This document shows, piece by piece, positions 30,779 to 39,941 of a DNA stretch of 64,000 bases. The position numbers were made by a program, and so were the translations under genes. The DNA is taken from the NCBI RefSeq assembly GCF_001553855.1, contig NZ_LQWV01000023.1, positions 62,001 to 126,000 of the forward strand. The letters are read 5' to 3'. The notes below the pieces were generated by a model, which had not been told where the DNA came from, did not search any database, and saw only the letters and a program-made list of their open reading frames with translations. Source of the stretch: Streptococcus gordonii. GTDB lineage: Bacteria > Bacillota > Bacilli > Lactobacillales > Streptococcaceae. Every line of letters starts with the position of its first letter. Within the stretch, counting starts at the first letter, position 1.

Positions 30779-31478
30779 TATCAAAGACGGTCAGGCCGTC
30801 CGCCTTTTTAAAGGGGATTTTAGCCAGAAGACGGTAGTCAATCCCGATGTCTTGGAGCAAGCTCGACTTTTCAAAGAAGCCGGGGTTACCATGATTCATG
30901 TGGTTGACTTGGACGGAGCCTTAGAAGGTCGGGCGGCCAATCGGGATTTGATTGCCCGAATTAAGTCGGAGACTGGTCTAGCTATCCAAGTCGGGGGTGG
31001 TATCCGCAGTCTGGAGCAGATTGAAGATTACCTGGCGGTTGGCATTGACCGTGTCATTATTGGCTCTATGGCTGTTAAGAATCCTGCCTTTGTTGAGGCT
31101 GCGCTGGAGCGCTTTGGAAGCAGCAAAATCGTTATTGGCATTGATGCGAAAGAGGGGCTAGTTGCGACTGAGGGTTGGCTGGAAACCAGCAGTCAGGACT
31201 ATATCAGCCTGGCACTGGCCATGGAAAAAATCGGTGTCCGACTCTTTGTCTACACGGATGTAGACCGAGACGGGACTCTGACTGGCCCCAATATCCAGCA
31301 TTATCAAAAATTGCTGGCGTCCCTCAAGCATTCTCAAGTCATTGCCTCTGGCGGCATCCAGTCAGCGCATGACTTAGAAGAGCTGAAAAAGCTGGGCTTG
31401 GCTGGTGCCATTGTGGGCAAGGCCTATTACAGTGGACGAGTTAGCCTAGAGCAGATCAAGGAAGCAGAAAGGGGCTAG
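30756..31478 (+). CDS. hisA: ProFAR isomerase HisA
   Basis: A 240-residue TIM-barrel isomerase converting ProFAR to PRFAR. It begins at [17 protein letters not shown]; the second of two in-frame ATGs is used because it sits seven bases from AAGGAG. The catalytic Asp is in PAIDIKDG and the second acid in YTDVDRDGT. Phosphate-binding loops are seen in QVGGGIR and ASGGIQS. The start lies inside the end of hisH. Confidence 0.96.
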   Translation: MKILPAIDIKDGQAVRLFKGDFSQKTVVNPDVLEQARLFKEAGVTMIHVVDLDGALEGRAANRDLIARIKSETGLAIQVGGGIRSLEQIEDYLAVGIDRVIIGSMAVKNPAFVEAALERFGSSKIVIGIDAKEGLVATEGWLETSSQDYISLALAMEKIGVRLFVYTDVDRDGTLTGPNIQHYQKLLASLKHSQVIASGGIQSAHDLEELKKLGLAGAIVGKAYYSGRVSLEQIKEAERG

Positions 31479-31480
31479 CC

Positions 31481-32239
31481 ATGCTGAAAAAACGAATCAT
31501 TCCCTGTCTGGATGTCAAGGACGGACGGGTGGTCAAGGGTATCAATTTTGTTAATCTGACTGATGTGGGAGATCCAGTCGATGCGGCCAAGGCTTACTAT
31601 GAAGCTGGCTGTGATGAGTTGGTATTTCTGGATATCACCGCCACCCATGAGGAGAGGGACACGACGGTCGAGATGGTCCGGCGCGTGGCAGAGCAGGTTT
31701 TCATTCCCTTTACCGTTGGGGGCGGCATTCGTACGGTTGAGGACATGAAGCGGATGCTCCAAGCTGGAGCGGATAAGGTCGCTGTTAATTCCTCAGCATT
31801 GGCAAATCCTCAGCTTTTAGCTGACTGTGCTGAAAAGTTCGGCAGTCAATGCGTGGTGCTGGCTGTGGATGCTAAGAAAGAAGCAGATGGCAGCTGGCAT
31901 GTCTATCTGGCTGGTGGCCGCAAGGACAGCGGTCGCGACCTGTTAGACTGGGTTCAAGAAGCTGTCAGTCTTGGAGCGGGGGAAATTCTTCTGACCAGTA
32001 TGGACAAGGACGGGACCAAGTCTGGTTTTGACTTGCCTATGCTGGAAGCTGTCTCCCAAGTGGTTTCCGTTCCTATCATTGCCTCTGGTGGTGCTGGCAA
32101 TAGCCAGCATATCCTAGAAGTTTTTGAAAATACTGCAGCGACAGGTGCTTTGGCCGCTTCGATATTCCATTATGGTCAGGTCTCCATCTCAGAGACTAAA
32201 AAAGCCATGCAGGAAGCTGGATTGGAGGTACGCATCTGA
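31481..32239 (+). CDS. hisF: Imidazole glycerol phosphate synthase, cyclase subunit
   Basis: A 252-residue TIM-barrel protein that joins ammonia to PRFAR and releases imidazoleglycerol phosphate and AICAR. Motifs are [39 protein letters not shown] and IASGGAGNS. It starts two bases after hisA ends, and the TGATG junction with hisI couples the two. Confidence 0.98.
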   Translation: MLKKRIIPCLDVKDGRVVKGINFVNLTDVGDPVDAAKAYYEAGCDELVFLDITATHEERDTTVEMVRRVAEQVFIPFTVGGGIRTVEDMKRMLQAGADKVAVNSSALANPQLLADCAEKFGSQCVVLAVDAKKEADGSWHVYLAGGRKDSGRDLLDWVQEAVSLGAGEILLTSMDKDGTKSGFDLPMLEAVSQVVSVPIIASGGAGNSQHILEVFENTAATGALAASIFHYGQVSISETKKAMQEAGLEVRI

Positions 32240-32583
32240 TGACAGAAGTGAAGTTAGATTTTCAAAAGCAAGGCGGCCTCATACCTGCCATTATCCTAGA
32301 CCACACTAGCAAAGAAGTCCTCATGCTGGCCTATCTCAATGAAGAAGCCTACCAGTTGACCCGCACCAGCGGTCAGATGTGGTACTGGAGTAGGTCACGT
32401 CAAGAACTTTGGCATAAGGGAGCCACCAGTGGCCACTACCAGACTGTCAAAAAAATCAATGCTGACTGCGACCTAGATACCCTGCTGATCGAGGTAGACC
32501 AGCTGGGAGCTGCCTGTCACACCGGTGCTAAATCCTGCTTTTTTCATACAATCTGGGATGAAGAAGACAGCAAAACTGACTAA
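32239..32583 (+). CDS. hisI: Phosphoribosyl-AMP cyclohydrolase
   Basis: A 114-residue single-domain HisI, separate from HisE. It opens the adenine ring of phosphoribosyl-AMP. The signatures are [20 protein letters not shown] and the metal ligands in DCDLDTLLI and GAACHTG. The ATG overlaps the hisF stop by one base. The coupled chain beginning at hisC stops here. Confidence 0.97.
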   Translation: MTEVKLDFQKQGGLIPAIILDHTSKEVLMLAYLNEEAYQLTRTSGQMWYWSRSRQELWHKGATSGHYQTVKKINADCDLDTLLIEVDQLGAACHTGAKSCFFHTIWDEEDSKTD

Positions 32584-32648
32584 AAGCTTCCTTGCTTTAT
32601 TTTAGTACTTGGTTAATGCAAGAATAAAACTAAGCCATCAGCCTACCA

Positions 32649-32677
32649 TTGGAAAGAATTACTTTTTATAGTAAAAT
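32649..32677 (+). promoter_or_regulatory. Internal promoter for hisE-hisK
   Basis: TTGGAA (32649-32654), a 17-base spacer and TAAAAT (32672-32677), followed by an AAGGAG ribosome site. It lies in the only sizeable gap of the his cluster and has no T-box of its own. Confidence 0.6.
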
Positions 32678-32700
32678 AAGGACAGTAACAAGGAGATACT

Positions 32701-33015
32701 ATGCTAGAAACCCTCTATCAAGAAGCACTCAAACGCAAAAAAGAGCCCAAGGAAGGCTCCTATACCAGCTATCTCTATGACAAGGGGCTGGATAAAATTC
32801 TCAAAAAAGTCGGTGAAGAAGCGACAGAAGTGGTCATTGCGGCTAAAAATGCTAACAAGGACGAGATGGCCAATGAAACAGCTGATCTGCTCTACCATCT
32901 AGCGGTCACTCTCGTCGAGACTGGCGTCAGTCTGGAAGATGTAGAGGCCGTCCTCCAGGCCCGTCAGGGCAAGCAGAGCCGGATTCACGACCGACCTGAA
33001 ATTGACCATTACTAA
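32701..33015 (+). CDS. hisE: Phosphoribosyl-ATP pyrophosphohydrolase
   Basis: A 104-residue MazG-like enzyme for the second step of the pathway. The metal-binding pattern is GEEATEVVIAAKNANKDEM followed by ETADLLYHLAVTL. Unlike the other his genes it is not coupled to its upstream neighbour but follows a 117-base gap with a promoter. Confidence 0.96.
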   Translation: MLETLYQEALKRKKEPKEGSYTSYLYDKGLDKILKKVGEEATEVVIAAKNANKDEMANETADLLYHLAVTLVETGVSLEDVEAVLQARQGKQSRIHDRPEIDHY

Positions 33016-33048
33016 GCGTATATAAGATTTGCAGAAAGGCGGTCCAGC

Positions 33049-33798
33049 ATGCGCGATAACCATCTTCATACCTATTTTTCCTACGATTCTGAGGCAGATT
33101 TCTGTGACTATCTGGACCATTATGAGGGCGAGATTGTCACCACTGAGCACTATGATTTGTCTAATCCCTACCCTTACGAAGCTGCCTCGCCCCACGATGA
33201 TGTGCCTGACTATGCGGCCTATTCAGCAAAAATAGCAGAGCTGAACCAGCAATATGGCAACCGCATCAAAAAGGGCATTGAAATTGGCTATTACGCTCCG
33301 CGTAAAGACGATGTTCTAGCTTTCCTAGCGGACAAGGATTATGACCTCAAGCTCCTGTCTGTCCACCACAATGGCAGCTTTGACTATCTGGAAGAGCCAG
33401 TCCTGCAGCTGGATAAGATGGAGCTGATTCCCCGATACCTGAGAGAGTTAGAAGAGGCTGTTGAGGCTGTGCCAGCAGATGTACTAGCTCACTTTGACTA
33501 TGGTTTCCGAAAATTTGCGCTTACTGTAGAGGAGTTAAAAACTTTTGAACCAGAGTTGCGACGGCTTTTTCAAAAGATGATTGATTATGATCTGGCTTTT
33601 GAGCTCAACTGCAAGTCCATGTATCTTTACGGCCATGAGGAACTCTATATCTACGCTCTTTCTCTAGTCAAGGAGCTGGGTGGCCAGCGCTTTTCAGTGG
33701 GATCAGATGGCCACAAGCTGGAGCATTTTAGACTTGGTTTTGATCAAATCCAGAAAATCTTGGAAGCCTTTGAAATTGGGGAAGATGAGCTCATCTAA
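33049..33798 (+). CDS. hisK: Histidinol-phosphatase, PHP family
   Basis: A 249-residue PHP-type phosphatase that removes phosphate from histidinol phosphate. Metal ligands are seen in DNHLHTYFSYDSEAD, the E in KKGIEIGYY, SVHHNGSFDY, AHFDYGF and the C-terminal GSDGHKLEHFR. It supplies the activity lacking from the short HisB and so completes the pathway. AAAGGCGG serves as a ribosome site. Confidence 0.92.
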   Translation: MRDNHLHTYFSYDSEADFCDYLDHYEGEIVTTEHYDLSNPYPYEAASPHDDVPDYAAYSAKIAELNQQYGNRIKKGIEIGYYAPRKDDVLAFLADKDYDLKLLSVHHNGSFDYLEEPVLQLDKMELIPRYLRELEEAVEAVPADVLAHFDYGFRKFALTVEELKTFEPELRRLFQKMIDYDLAFELNCKSMYLYGHEELYIYALSLVKELGGQRFSVGSDGHKLEHFRLGFDQIQKILEAFEIGEDELI

Positions 33799-33884
33799 CG
33801 TCTGTTAGACCTGCCTATGCTAATAAAGAAACAAAATATGAAATAGGACGTTCTAAAAAGTGCCTATTTACCTAACTGTTATTC

Positions 33885-33914
33885 AAGAGAGAAGAAAGAG
33901 TCTTCTCTCTTTTT
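33885..33914 (+). terminator. Terminator of the his region
   Basis: AAGAGAGAAGA/TCTTCTCTCTT stem with a T-run, 90 bases after hisK. Confidence 0.85.
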
Positions 33915-33958
33915 AAAATCTCTGTCTTACGAAAAGAATAGGCAAAAACAGGTATCTG

Positions 33959-33967
33959 TGATATAAT
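33959..33967 (+). promoter_or_regulatory. murA promoter (extended -10)
   Basis: TG-A-TATAAT, with no clear -35 hexamer. Transcription would start near 33974. Confidence 0.6.
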
Positions 33968-34010
33968 AGATAGGAATTCTATGTATGAAAAAGCTTGAGA
34001 GAGAAATAAA

Positions 34011-35273
34011 ATGAGAAAAATAGTGATAAATGGTGGCCGTCCTTTAAAAGGTGAGGTTACGATTAGTGGTGCAAAAAATAGTGTAGTAGCTTTGATTCCA
34101 GCTATTATTTTGGCAGATGGCATTGTGACTTTAGATGGAGTGCCAGCTATTTCAGACGTTGATAGCTTGATTGACATCATGGTAACCATGGGAGCTAGTG
34201 TGAAGCGAGATGGAGACAGTCTTGAGATTGATCCGCGCCAGGTTCAAAGTATGGCGATGCCCTATGGTAAAATCAATAGCCTCCGCGCTTCCTACTATTT
34301 CTACGGAAGTCTTTTAGGACGCTTTGGAAAAGCAACTGTAGGTCTTCCAGGTGGATGTGACCTTGGACCTCGTCCGATTGACCTTCATTTGAAAGCTTTC
34401 GAAGCTATGGGAGCTCAGATGACTCAAGAAGGTAATGCCATGCATCTGGAAGCCGAGACTGGACGCATGCGAGGAGCAAGCATTTACATGGATACAGTAA
34501 GTGTCGGTGCGACGATTAATACTATGTTAGCTGCTGTTCGAGCATCTGGTCGGACGGTTATTGAAAATGCAGCCCGTGAACCTGAAATTATTGATGTTGC
34601 TACTCTTTTGAATAATATGGGTGCCCATATTCGTGGTGCTGGTACAGATATTATCACAATCGAAGGTGTAGATAAGCTTCATGGGACTCGTCATCAGGTT
34701 ATTCCAGATCGAATCGAAGCAGGGACTTACATTTCACTGGCAGCAGCAGTCGGCCAAGGGGTTCAGATTAATAATGTCTTGTATGAGCACTTGGAAGGTT
34801 TTATCGCTAAGCTAGAAGAAATGGGCGTTAGAATGACTGTCTCAGAAGACAGCATCTATGTTGAAGAGCAAAGAGAACTCAGAGCTATCAATATTAAAAC
34901 CGCTCCATATCCAGGGTTTGCTACTGACTTACAGCAACCAATCACTCCGCTTTTGTTGAAAGCTAAAGGACGGGGCATGATAATGGATACGATTTATGAG
35001 AAGCGAATTAATCACGTGCCTGAGCTTGCTAAAATGACAGCTAAAATCTCTTCAACCAGTCATCAAATTATCTATGAAGGACCAAATCAGCTACATGGTG
35101 CTGCTGTAAAAGCTACTGACTTACGCGCGGGAGCGGCATTGGTTATTGCAGGTTTGATGGCTAAAGGCCGTACAGAGATTACCAATATTGAGTTTATCCT
35201 TCGTGGCTATTCTAATATTATTGAGAAGCTGAAAAATTTGGGTGCCGATATTGAGTTGGTAGAAGAAGCGTAA
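34011..35273 (+). CDS. murA: UDP-N-acetylglucosamine 1-carboxyvinyltransferase
   Basis: A 420-residue EPSP-synthase-fold enzyme that transfers enolpyruvate to UDP-GlcNAc, the first committed step of peptidoglycan synthesis. The catalytic, fosfomycin-reactive Cys116 is in [11 protein letters not shown]. The start [19 protein letters not shown] and the repeated domain halves are typical. Streptococci carry two MurA copies; which of the two this is cannot be decided here. Confidence 0.95.
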   Translation: MRKIVINGGRPLKGEVTISGAKNSVVALIPAIILADGIVTLDGVPAISDVDSLIDIMVTMGASVKRDGDSLEIDPRQVQSMAMPYGKINSLRASYYFYGSLLGRFGKATVGLPGGCDLGPRPIDLHLKAFEAMGAQMTQEGNAMHLEAETGRMRGASIYMDTVSVGATINTMLAAVRASGRTVIENAAREPEIIDVATLLNNMGAHIRGAGTDIITIEGVDKLHGTRHQVIPDRIEAGTYISLAAAVGQGVQINNVLYEHLEGFIAKLEEMGVRMTVSEDSIYVEEQRELRAINIKTAPYPGFATDLQQPITPLLLKAKGRGMIMDTIYEKRINHVPELAKMTAKISSTSHQIIYEGPNQLHGAAVKATDLRAGAALVIAGLMAKGRTEITNIEFILRGYSNIIEKLKNLGADIELVEEA

Positions 35274-35320
35274 GGATACAAGAATAGGATATATACGAAA
35301 GTATTGTCTAAAGGTAGCTT

Positions 35321-35872
35321 ATGAATATTTGGACAAAACTAGCTGAATTTGCTTTTATTGAAACAGACCGCCTGCTACTCAGACCCTTCTCTTACCAGGA
35401 TGCAGAAGATTTCTATGCCATAGCCTCCAATCCGCAGAATCTGGAGTTTATCTTTCCGAGTCAGTCTGGTCTGCAGGAAAGCCAGTATGTAGTAGCTAAC
35501 TTTTTTATGAAGAATCCTCTTGGTGTTTGGGCAATCTGTGATAAAGAAAGCCAGCAAATGATAGGTTCTATCAAGTTTGAGAAGTTAGATGAAATTAAGC
35601 AAGAAGCTGAGCTGGGCTATTTTTTAAAAAAGGATTATTGGGGAGGGGGACTAATGACCGAATGTGTCAAAGAGATTCTCTTTCTATCTTTTAGCGAATT
35701 TGACCTAAAAAGGCTAAGCATTGTCACTCATCAGGAAAATCTAGCTAGTCAGCGTGTTGCTCAAAAGGCGGGTTTTAAAATGTGTCGACAATTTAAAGGA
35801 AGTGACCGCTATACACGCAAGATGAGAGACTATATCGAATTTCGCTATGAAAGAGGTGATTTTTATGAGTAA
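35321..35872 (+). CDS. GNAT acetyltransferase, RimJ/RimL type
   Basis: A 183-residue acetyltransferase. The N-terminal pattern IETDRLLLRPFSYQDAEDFYAIA and the acetyl-CoA region ELGYFLKKDYWGGGLMTECV, followed by NLASQRVAQKAGF, are characteristic of RimJ/RimL proteins. The target is unknown. It overlaps the CBS-domain gene by eight bases. Confidence 0.85.
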   Translation: MNIWTKLAEFAFIETDRLLLRPFSYQDAEDFYAIASNPQNLEFIFPSQSGLQESQYVVANFFMKNPLGVWAICDKESQQMIGSIKFEKLDEIKQEAELGYFLKKDYWGGGLMTECVKEILFLSFSEFDLKRLSIVTHQENLASQRVAQKAGFKMCRQFKGSDRYTRKMRDYIEFRYERGDFYE

Positions 35873-37142
35873 ACACCAGGAAATTATCGCTTATTTGGAG
35901 AAACTTCCTATTGGTAAAAGAGTCAGTGTTCGTAGTATTTCGAACTATCTAGGAGTCAGTGATGGAACGGCTTACCGAGCGATTAAGGAAGCTGAAAACA
36001 GAGGCTTGGTTGAGACTCGTCCTCGTAGCGGTACTGTTCGAGTGAAATCTAAAAAAGTTGTTCTAGAGCATCTGACCTATCATGAAATCGCTGAAATTAC
36101 TCGTTCAGAAGTATTAGCTGGACAGGCTGGTTTAGATAAGGAATTCAGTAAGTTCTCTATTGGAGCTATGACAGAGCAAAATATTATGCGTTATCTGACT
36201 GAAGGAGGTCTCTTGATTGTTGGGGATCGGACTGAGATTCAACGCTTAGCTCTAAAGAATGAAAATGCTGTCTTGGTTACAGGGGGATTTCGAGTTGAAG
36301 AGGATATTTTAACTCTTGCAGATCGGATGGGAATCCCGGTCATGCGGACCCAGCATGATACCTATACAGTAGCGACAATCATAAATCGTGCGCTTTCCAA
36401 TATCCAAATAAAAACAGATATTTTAACAGTTGAACAGGTCTATCGTTCTAGTCATGAATATGGCTTTTTAAGGGAAACAGATACAGTTCGAGATTATTTG
36501 GAGCTGGTGCGTAAAAATCGTTTCAGTCGCTTTCCGGTCATTAATCAGCATCAAATGGTGGTTGGAGTAGTGACGATGCGGGATGCAGGAGATAAATCAC
36601 CCCATACAAATCTGGATAAAATTATGACAAAAAATCCTTTTATGACAGGTTTGAAGACGAATATTGCCAATATTAGTCAACGGATGATTGCAGAAGATTT
36701 TGAGATGATTCCTGTTATACGAAGCAATCAAACCTTGCTAGGAGTCATTACTCGGCGGGATATTTTGGAAAAAATGAGTCGGGAGCAGGTATCGAGTCTG
36801 CCAACCTTTAGTGACCAGATTGCTCAGAAGTTAGTTCAGAACGCTAATGGTTTCTCCTTTACAGTAGAGCCTTTTATGCTGGAAAATAACGGGGTTTTAT
36901 CGCATGGAGTTCTAACAGAAATCTTAAATACTGCAACTCATCAGCTGGTGGCTTCTAATGGACGAAGTTTAATTATTGAGCAGATGATGGTTTACTTTTT
37001 ACAAGCTGTTCAATTGGATGACTACTTGACTTTGACTTCCCGTGTGGTGCATGAAACAAGACGTTCAGCAATTATAGATTATGATGTCTATTTAGACCAT
37101 CAATTAGTAGCTAAAGCGACTATGACAGTGAAAATAAACTAA
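35865..37142 (+). CDS. Regulator with HTH, DRTGG, CBS pair and hotdog domains
   Basis: A 425-residue cytoplasmic protein resembling B. subtilis YtoI. Order: winged-helix DNA-binding domain (about 1-65, SVRSISNYLGVSDGTAYRAI), DRTGG-like domain (about 70-180), two CBS motifs (about 190-305, FSRFPVINQHQMVVGVVTMR and MIPVIRSNQTLLGVITRRDI), and a hotdog thioesterase-like C-terminus. CBS pairs usually bind adenosine nucleotides, so it probably senses one. The start at 35865 follows AGAGGTG, and the longer frame was rejected. It is followed 21 bases later by map. Confidence 0.85.
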   Translation: MSKHQEIIAYLEKLPIGKRVSVRSISNYLGVSDGTAYRAIKEAENRGLVETRPRSGTVRVKSKKVVLEHLTYHEIAEITRSEVLAGQAGLDKEFSKFSIGAMTEQNIMRYLTEGGLLIVGDRTEIQRLALKNENAVLVTGGFRVEEDILTLADRMGIPVMRTQHDTYTVATIINRALSNIQIKTDILTVEQVYRSSHEYGFLRETDTVRDYLELVRKNRFSRFPVINQHQMVVGVVTMRDAGDKSPHTNLDKIMTKNPFMTGLKTNIANISQRMIAEDFEMIPVIRSNQTLLGVITRRDILEKMSREQVSSLPTFSDQIAQKLVQNANGFSFTVEPFMLENNGVLSHGVLTEILNTATHQLVASNGRSLIIEQMMVYFLQAVQLDDYLTLTSRVVHETRRSAIIDYDVYLDHQLVAKATMTVKIN

Positions 37143-37163
37143 GAAGAGGAATAAAATCTAAGA

Positions 37164-38021
37164 ATGATTACAATAAAATCGCAACGCGAAATTGATTTAA
37201 TGGCAAAAAGTGGGGAGTTTCTCGCTTCTATTCATCGAGGTTTGAGAGACTTGATTAAGCCAGGGATCGATATGTGGGATATTGAAGAATACGTCCGCAA
37301 ACGCTGTAAAGAAGCAAATGCTTTGCCCTTGCAGATTGGTGTAGAAGGCAGCATCATGGACTATCCGTATGCTACTTGCTGCTCTCTAAATGATGAAGTG
37401 GCTCATGCTTTTCCCCGTCATCAAAAGCTGGTAGAAGGTGACATTATCTGTGTAGATATGGTTGTCGGATTGGTTGATAAGGCTGAATTAGATGTTTCAA
37501 AACTGGATTTTAATAAGGTCTCAGAAGTCAAAAAATACACAGAAAGTTTTCGTGGCGGTGTTGCAGATTCTTGCTGGGCTTATGCAGTTGGGAAAGTCAG
37601 TCCAGAAGCTCAGCAACTCATGGATGTGACCAAAGAATGTCTTTACCGAGGAATTGAAGCAGCACAAGTTGGTAATAGAATTGGCGATATTGGTGCAGCA
37701 ATCCAAGAATACGCTGAAAGTCATGGTTATGGTGTTGTGCGAGATTTGGTTGGTCATGGAGTTGGTCCGACTATGCACGAAGAACCAATGGTACCCCACT
37801 ATGGTCGAGCAGGACGTGGTTTGCGTCTAAGAGAAGGGATGGTATTGACCATCGAACCTATGATTAATACTGGTACTTGGGAAATTGACACAGATTTTAA
37901 GACTGGCTGGGCCCATAAGACTCTTGATGGTGGTTTGTCTTGCCAATACGAACACCAGTTTGTCATCACCAAAGACGGTCCAGTGATTTTGACCAGTCAG
38001 GGTGAAGAAGGAACTTATTAG
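37164..38021 (+). CDS. map: Methionine aminopeptidase type I
   Basis: A 285-residue metallopeptidase removing the initiator methionine. Metal ligands are seen in ICVDMVVG, the GHGVG segment (DLVGHGVGPTMHEEP), TIEPM and the C-terminal YEHQFVIT. A lysine-rich insertion (DKAELDVSKLDFNKVSEVKK) in the catalytic domain is a feature of streptococcal enzymes. It belongs to the run murA-GNAT-CBS-map. Confidence 0.95.
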   Translation: MITIKSQREIDLMAKSGEFLASIHRGLRDLIKPGIDMWDIEEYVRKRCKEANALPLQIGVEGSIMDYPYATCCSLNDEVAHAFPRHQKLVEGDIICVDMVVGLVDKAELDVSKLDFNKVSEVKKYTESFRGGVADSCWAYAVGKVSPEAQQLMDVTKECLYRGIEAAQVGNRIGDIGAAIQEYAESHGYGVVRDLVGHGVGPTMHEEPMVPHYGRAGRGLRLREGMVLTIEPMINTGTWEIDTDFKTGWAHKTLDGGLSCQYEHQFVITKDGPVILTSQGEEGTY

Positions 38022-38169
38022 AAAACATAGGAGGTTGGGATAAGGCGTTCCTAGCCTCTTAACTTTGTCTGATATAGAATGAGAATAGTAGCAAGAAATG
38101 AACCTTGCCATTAGAAAATCAAAGAGAAATAAATGCTGGGCCTTTGCCCTAGTCTTAGAAAGGAAGCTC

Positions 38170-39063
38170 ATGAAAAAAATAGTAGAAAAACTGAAACAAC
38201 AGCATTTTTTACGGGCTTTTATAGGCTTTTATGATAAGTCTGAAATAGGCATCACCAGTATAGCTGTAGCCTACTATTTTTTGATTTCGGCCCTTCCTTT
38301 ATTATTGGTTTTAGCCAATATTTTGCCCTATTTTCAAGTTCAAACGGATGCCCTCTTGAATTTGTTAAACGATATGCTACCAGATTCGCTTTATCCCATG
38401 GTGGCTAAAGCTGTGAAAGCCGTTTTTGGTCAGCCGTCTTCTGGTTTACTAGGTTTCTCCATCTTGTCAGCTCTCTGGGCTTTTTCCAAATGTATCTCAT
38501 TTTTGCAAAAGGCTTTTAATAAGGCTTACGGTGTCACAAAAGGCCATGGCCTGCTTCGAAACCGCCTGTTTAGTTTTGTAGTGAGTATTGGTTTACAGAT
38601 ACTCTTGATCCTTTCCATGATTCTATCTGTTTTTGGTCGAAGTATTCTAACTGTGGTATACAATGTTTTTGATTTAGATGTCTCTTTTTACAGACAAATC
38701 ACTACTATAACTGAAGGTCTTGTTTTCCTAGTTCTCTTTCTAACCTTAGTTGCTCTCTATTATCTTTTGCCTAATGTTAAGATAAACAAACTTCGTTACG
38801 TCTTGCCAGGAACCATCTTTGTAGTGGGAATTCTCTTTGGCCTATTGAATTTATTTAGTGCCTATTTAGAAGCGTATATGAACCACTTTATTAATGTCCG
38901 TTTTTTCGGATCAGTAGTTGTCATCATCATCATGTTATGGTTCATTATTGTTTCTAAAATATTGATTATCGGTGCTATTCTCAATGCGAGTATCCAAAGT
39001 TGCTCTGAGTCCGAGTTTCAATTAGATAGAATAGGAAGTTTTTCCTTTAAAAAGAAAGACTAG
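38170..39063 (+). CDS. YihY/BrkB-family membrane protein
   Basis: A 297-residue integral membrane protein with about six hydrophobic segments (for example residues 26-52, 75-110, 125-155, 170-195, 205-230 and 240-275). The family signature follows the first helix, 'ITSIAVAYYFLISALPLLLV'. These proteins were once called RNase BN by mistake, and their role is unknown. The start at 38170 was chosen because GAAAGGAAG precedes it. Confidence 0.85.
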   Translation: MKKIVEKLKQQHFLRAFIGFYDKSEIGITSIAVAYYFLISALPLLLVLANILPYFQVQTDALLNLLNDMLPDSLYPMVAKAVKAVFGQPSSGLLGFSILSALWAFSKCISFLQKAFNKAYGVTKGHGLLRNRLFSFVVSIGLQILLILSMILSVFGRSILTVVYNVFDLDVSFYRQITTITEGLVFLVLFLTLVALYYLLPNVKINKLRYVLPGTIFVVGILFGLLNLFSAYLEAYMNHFINVRFFGSVVVIIIMLWFIIVSKILIIGAILNASIQSCSESEFQLDRIGSFSFKKKD

Positions 39064-39160
39064 CCCAATGTCAATCTAACGGATGGCCAGAAAAAACTCC
39101 ATAAAAAAGTCTTTTACTTATCACCAAACTTTATTAGCAGATGAGAAGGGAGAAACATCC

Positions 39161-39823
39161 ATGAACTCTGAAAAAAATGCCGCAATACGATCAGAAGTTT
39201 TCAAGCAAGAGCTTGCTTCTAGTCTATTGTCTAAAAAGGTATCTACGATAAAGAAAGTAGCTAAGCAAATTAGACGCCAACGCATAGAAGGCCTGGATCA
39301 AGCATTAGCTGAAGCTCTGGACTTTGTTATGACAAAACCAAGATCATGGGAAGCTCAGCATGAGTTGATTTTAACCATTGCGGCGACAGAATGTACTAGC
39401 TTAATACCTTATCTGGAGAAATTAGTTCAAGGAAATTACTCAGCGACTGTTCTCTATCGAAGCTTGGCTTTAGCTATCGTATATTTGCAAAATAAAGACA
39501 GGAAAGAGTTGAGCTATGTATACTCTATATTAGAAAGTGGCAACCAGAACTTATTTGCTGGAGCTTTGCTAGGCTTGAATCAAAGAGAAGTTGTACTCAG
39601 TCATGAGGAAGTCCAAGACTTCTATAGTGTAGCTAAACGTGAAGTATACTTAGAGAACTTCAGGCAGGTCATTTCTCCAATTCAGGTCCTAGTATCAATG
39701 GCTTACCTGTTTGAGGACAGGGAGCGACAAGAACTGATTAGCTACTGTCAAGAATTGAATTCTGCATTTTTCTCTAGTATCATTACTAATCTTAATAAGA
39801 ATAAGAAGATTCCTTACTTGTAA
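39161..39823 (+). CDS. Hypothetical helical protein
   Basis: A 220-residue soluble protein, rich in helices and with a basic segment near residues 24-45 (KKVSTIKKVAKQIRRQR). Repeated helical pairs resemble HEAT-like folds, but I do not recognise a family. The ATG at 39161 is preferred because AAGGGAG lies just upstream; a frame from 39083 lacks a ribosome site. It is followed by a terminator. Confidence 0.65.
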   Translation: MNSEKNAAIRSEVFKQELASSLLSKKVSTIKKVAKQIRRQRIEGLDQALAEALDFVMTKPRSWEAQHELILTIAATECTSLIPYLEKLVQGNYSATVLYRSLALAIVYLQNKDRKELSYVYSILESGNQNLFAGALLGLNQREVVLSHEEVQDFYSVAKREVYLENFRQVISPIQVLVSMAYLFEDRERQELISYCQELNSAFFSSIITNLNKNKKIPYL

Positions 39824-39843
39824 GGATTTTGATATAGATCTCT

Positions 39844-39872
39844 TAAAGAGGATTTTCCTCTTTTTTCTTTTT
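39844..39872 (+). terminator. Terminator before the MarR gene
   Basis: AAAGAGGA/TCCTCTTT stem with a T-rich tail. Confidence 0.85.
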
Positions 39873-39879
39873 AGATGAT

Positions 39880-39899
39880 TTTATTGCATTTGCAATAAA
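39880..39899 (+). promoter_or_regulatory. Perfect palindromic operator of the MarR-type gene
   Basis: TTTATTGCA-TT-TGCAATAAA is a perfect 20-base inverted repeat covering the -35 region of the marR promoter, whose extended -10 (TG-C-TATAAT) is at 39903-39911. This is the size and placement expected of an autoregulatory MarR site. Confidence 0.75.
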
Positions 39900-39902
39900 A
39901 TA

Positions 39903-39911
39903 TGCTATAAT
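39903..39911 (+). promoter_or_regulatory. marR-type gene promoter (extended -10)
   Basis: TG-C-TATAAT; a TTGCAT at 39884-39889 lies inside the palindrome and may act as -35 with a 16-base spacer. Confidence 0.75.
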
Positions 39912-39941
39912 AGTTTCAAATAAAAGTTTAAAGGAGGGGAT

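Noticed and set aside
32581..32640. Terminator after hisI
   Set aside because: ACTAAAA/TTTTAGT can pair, but the loop is long and no T-run follows, so it is not called.
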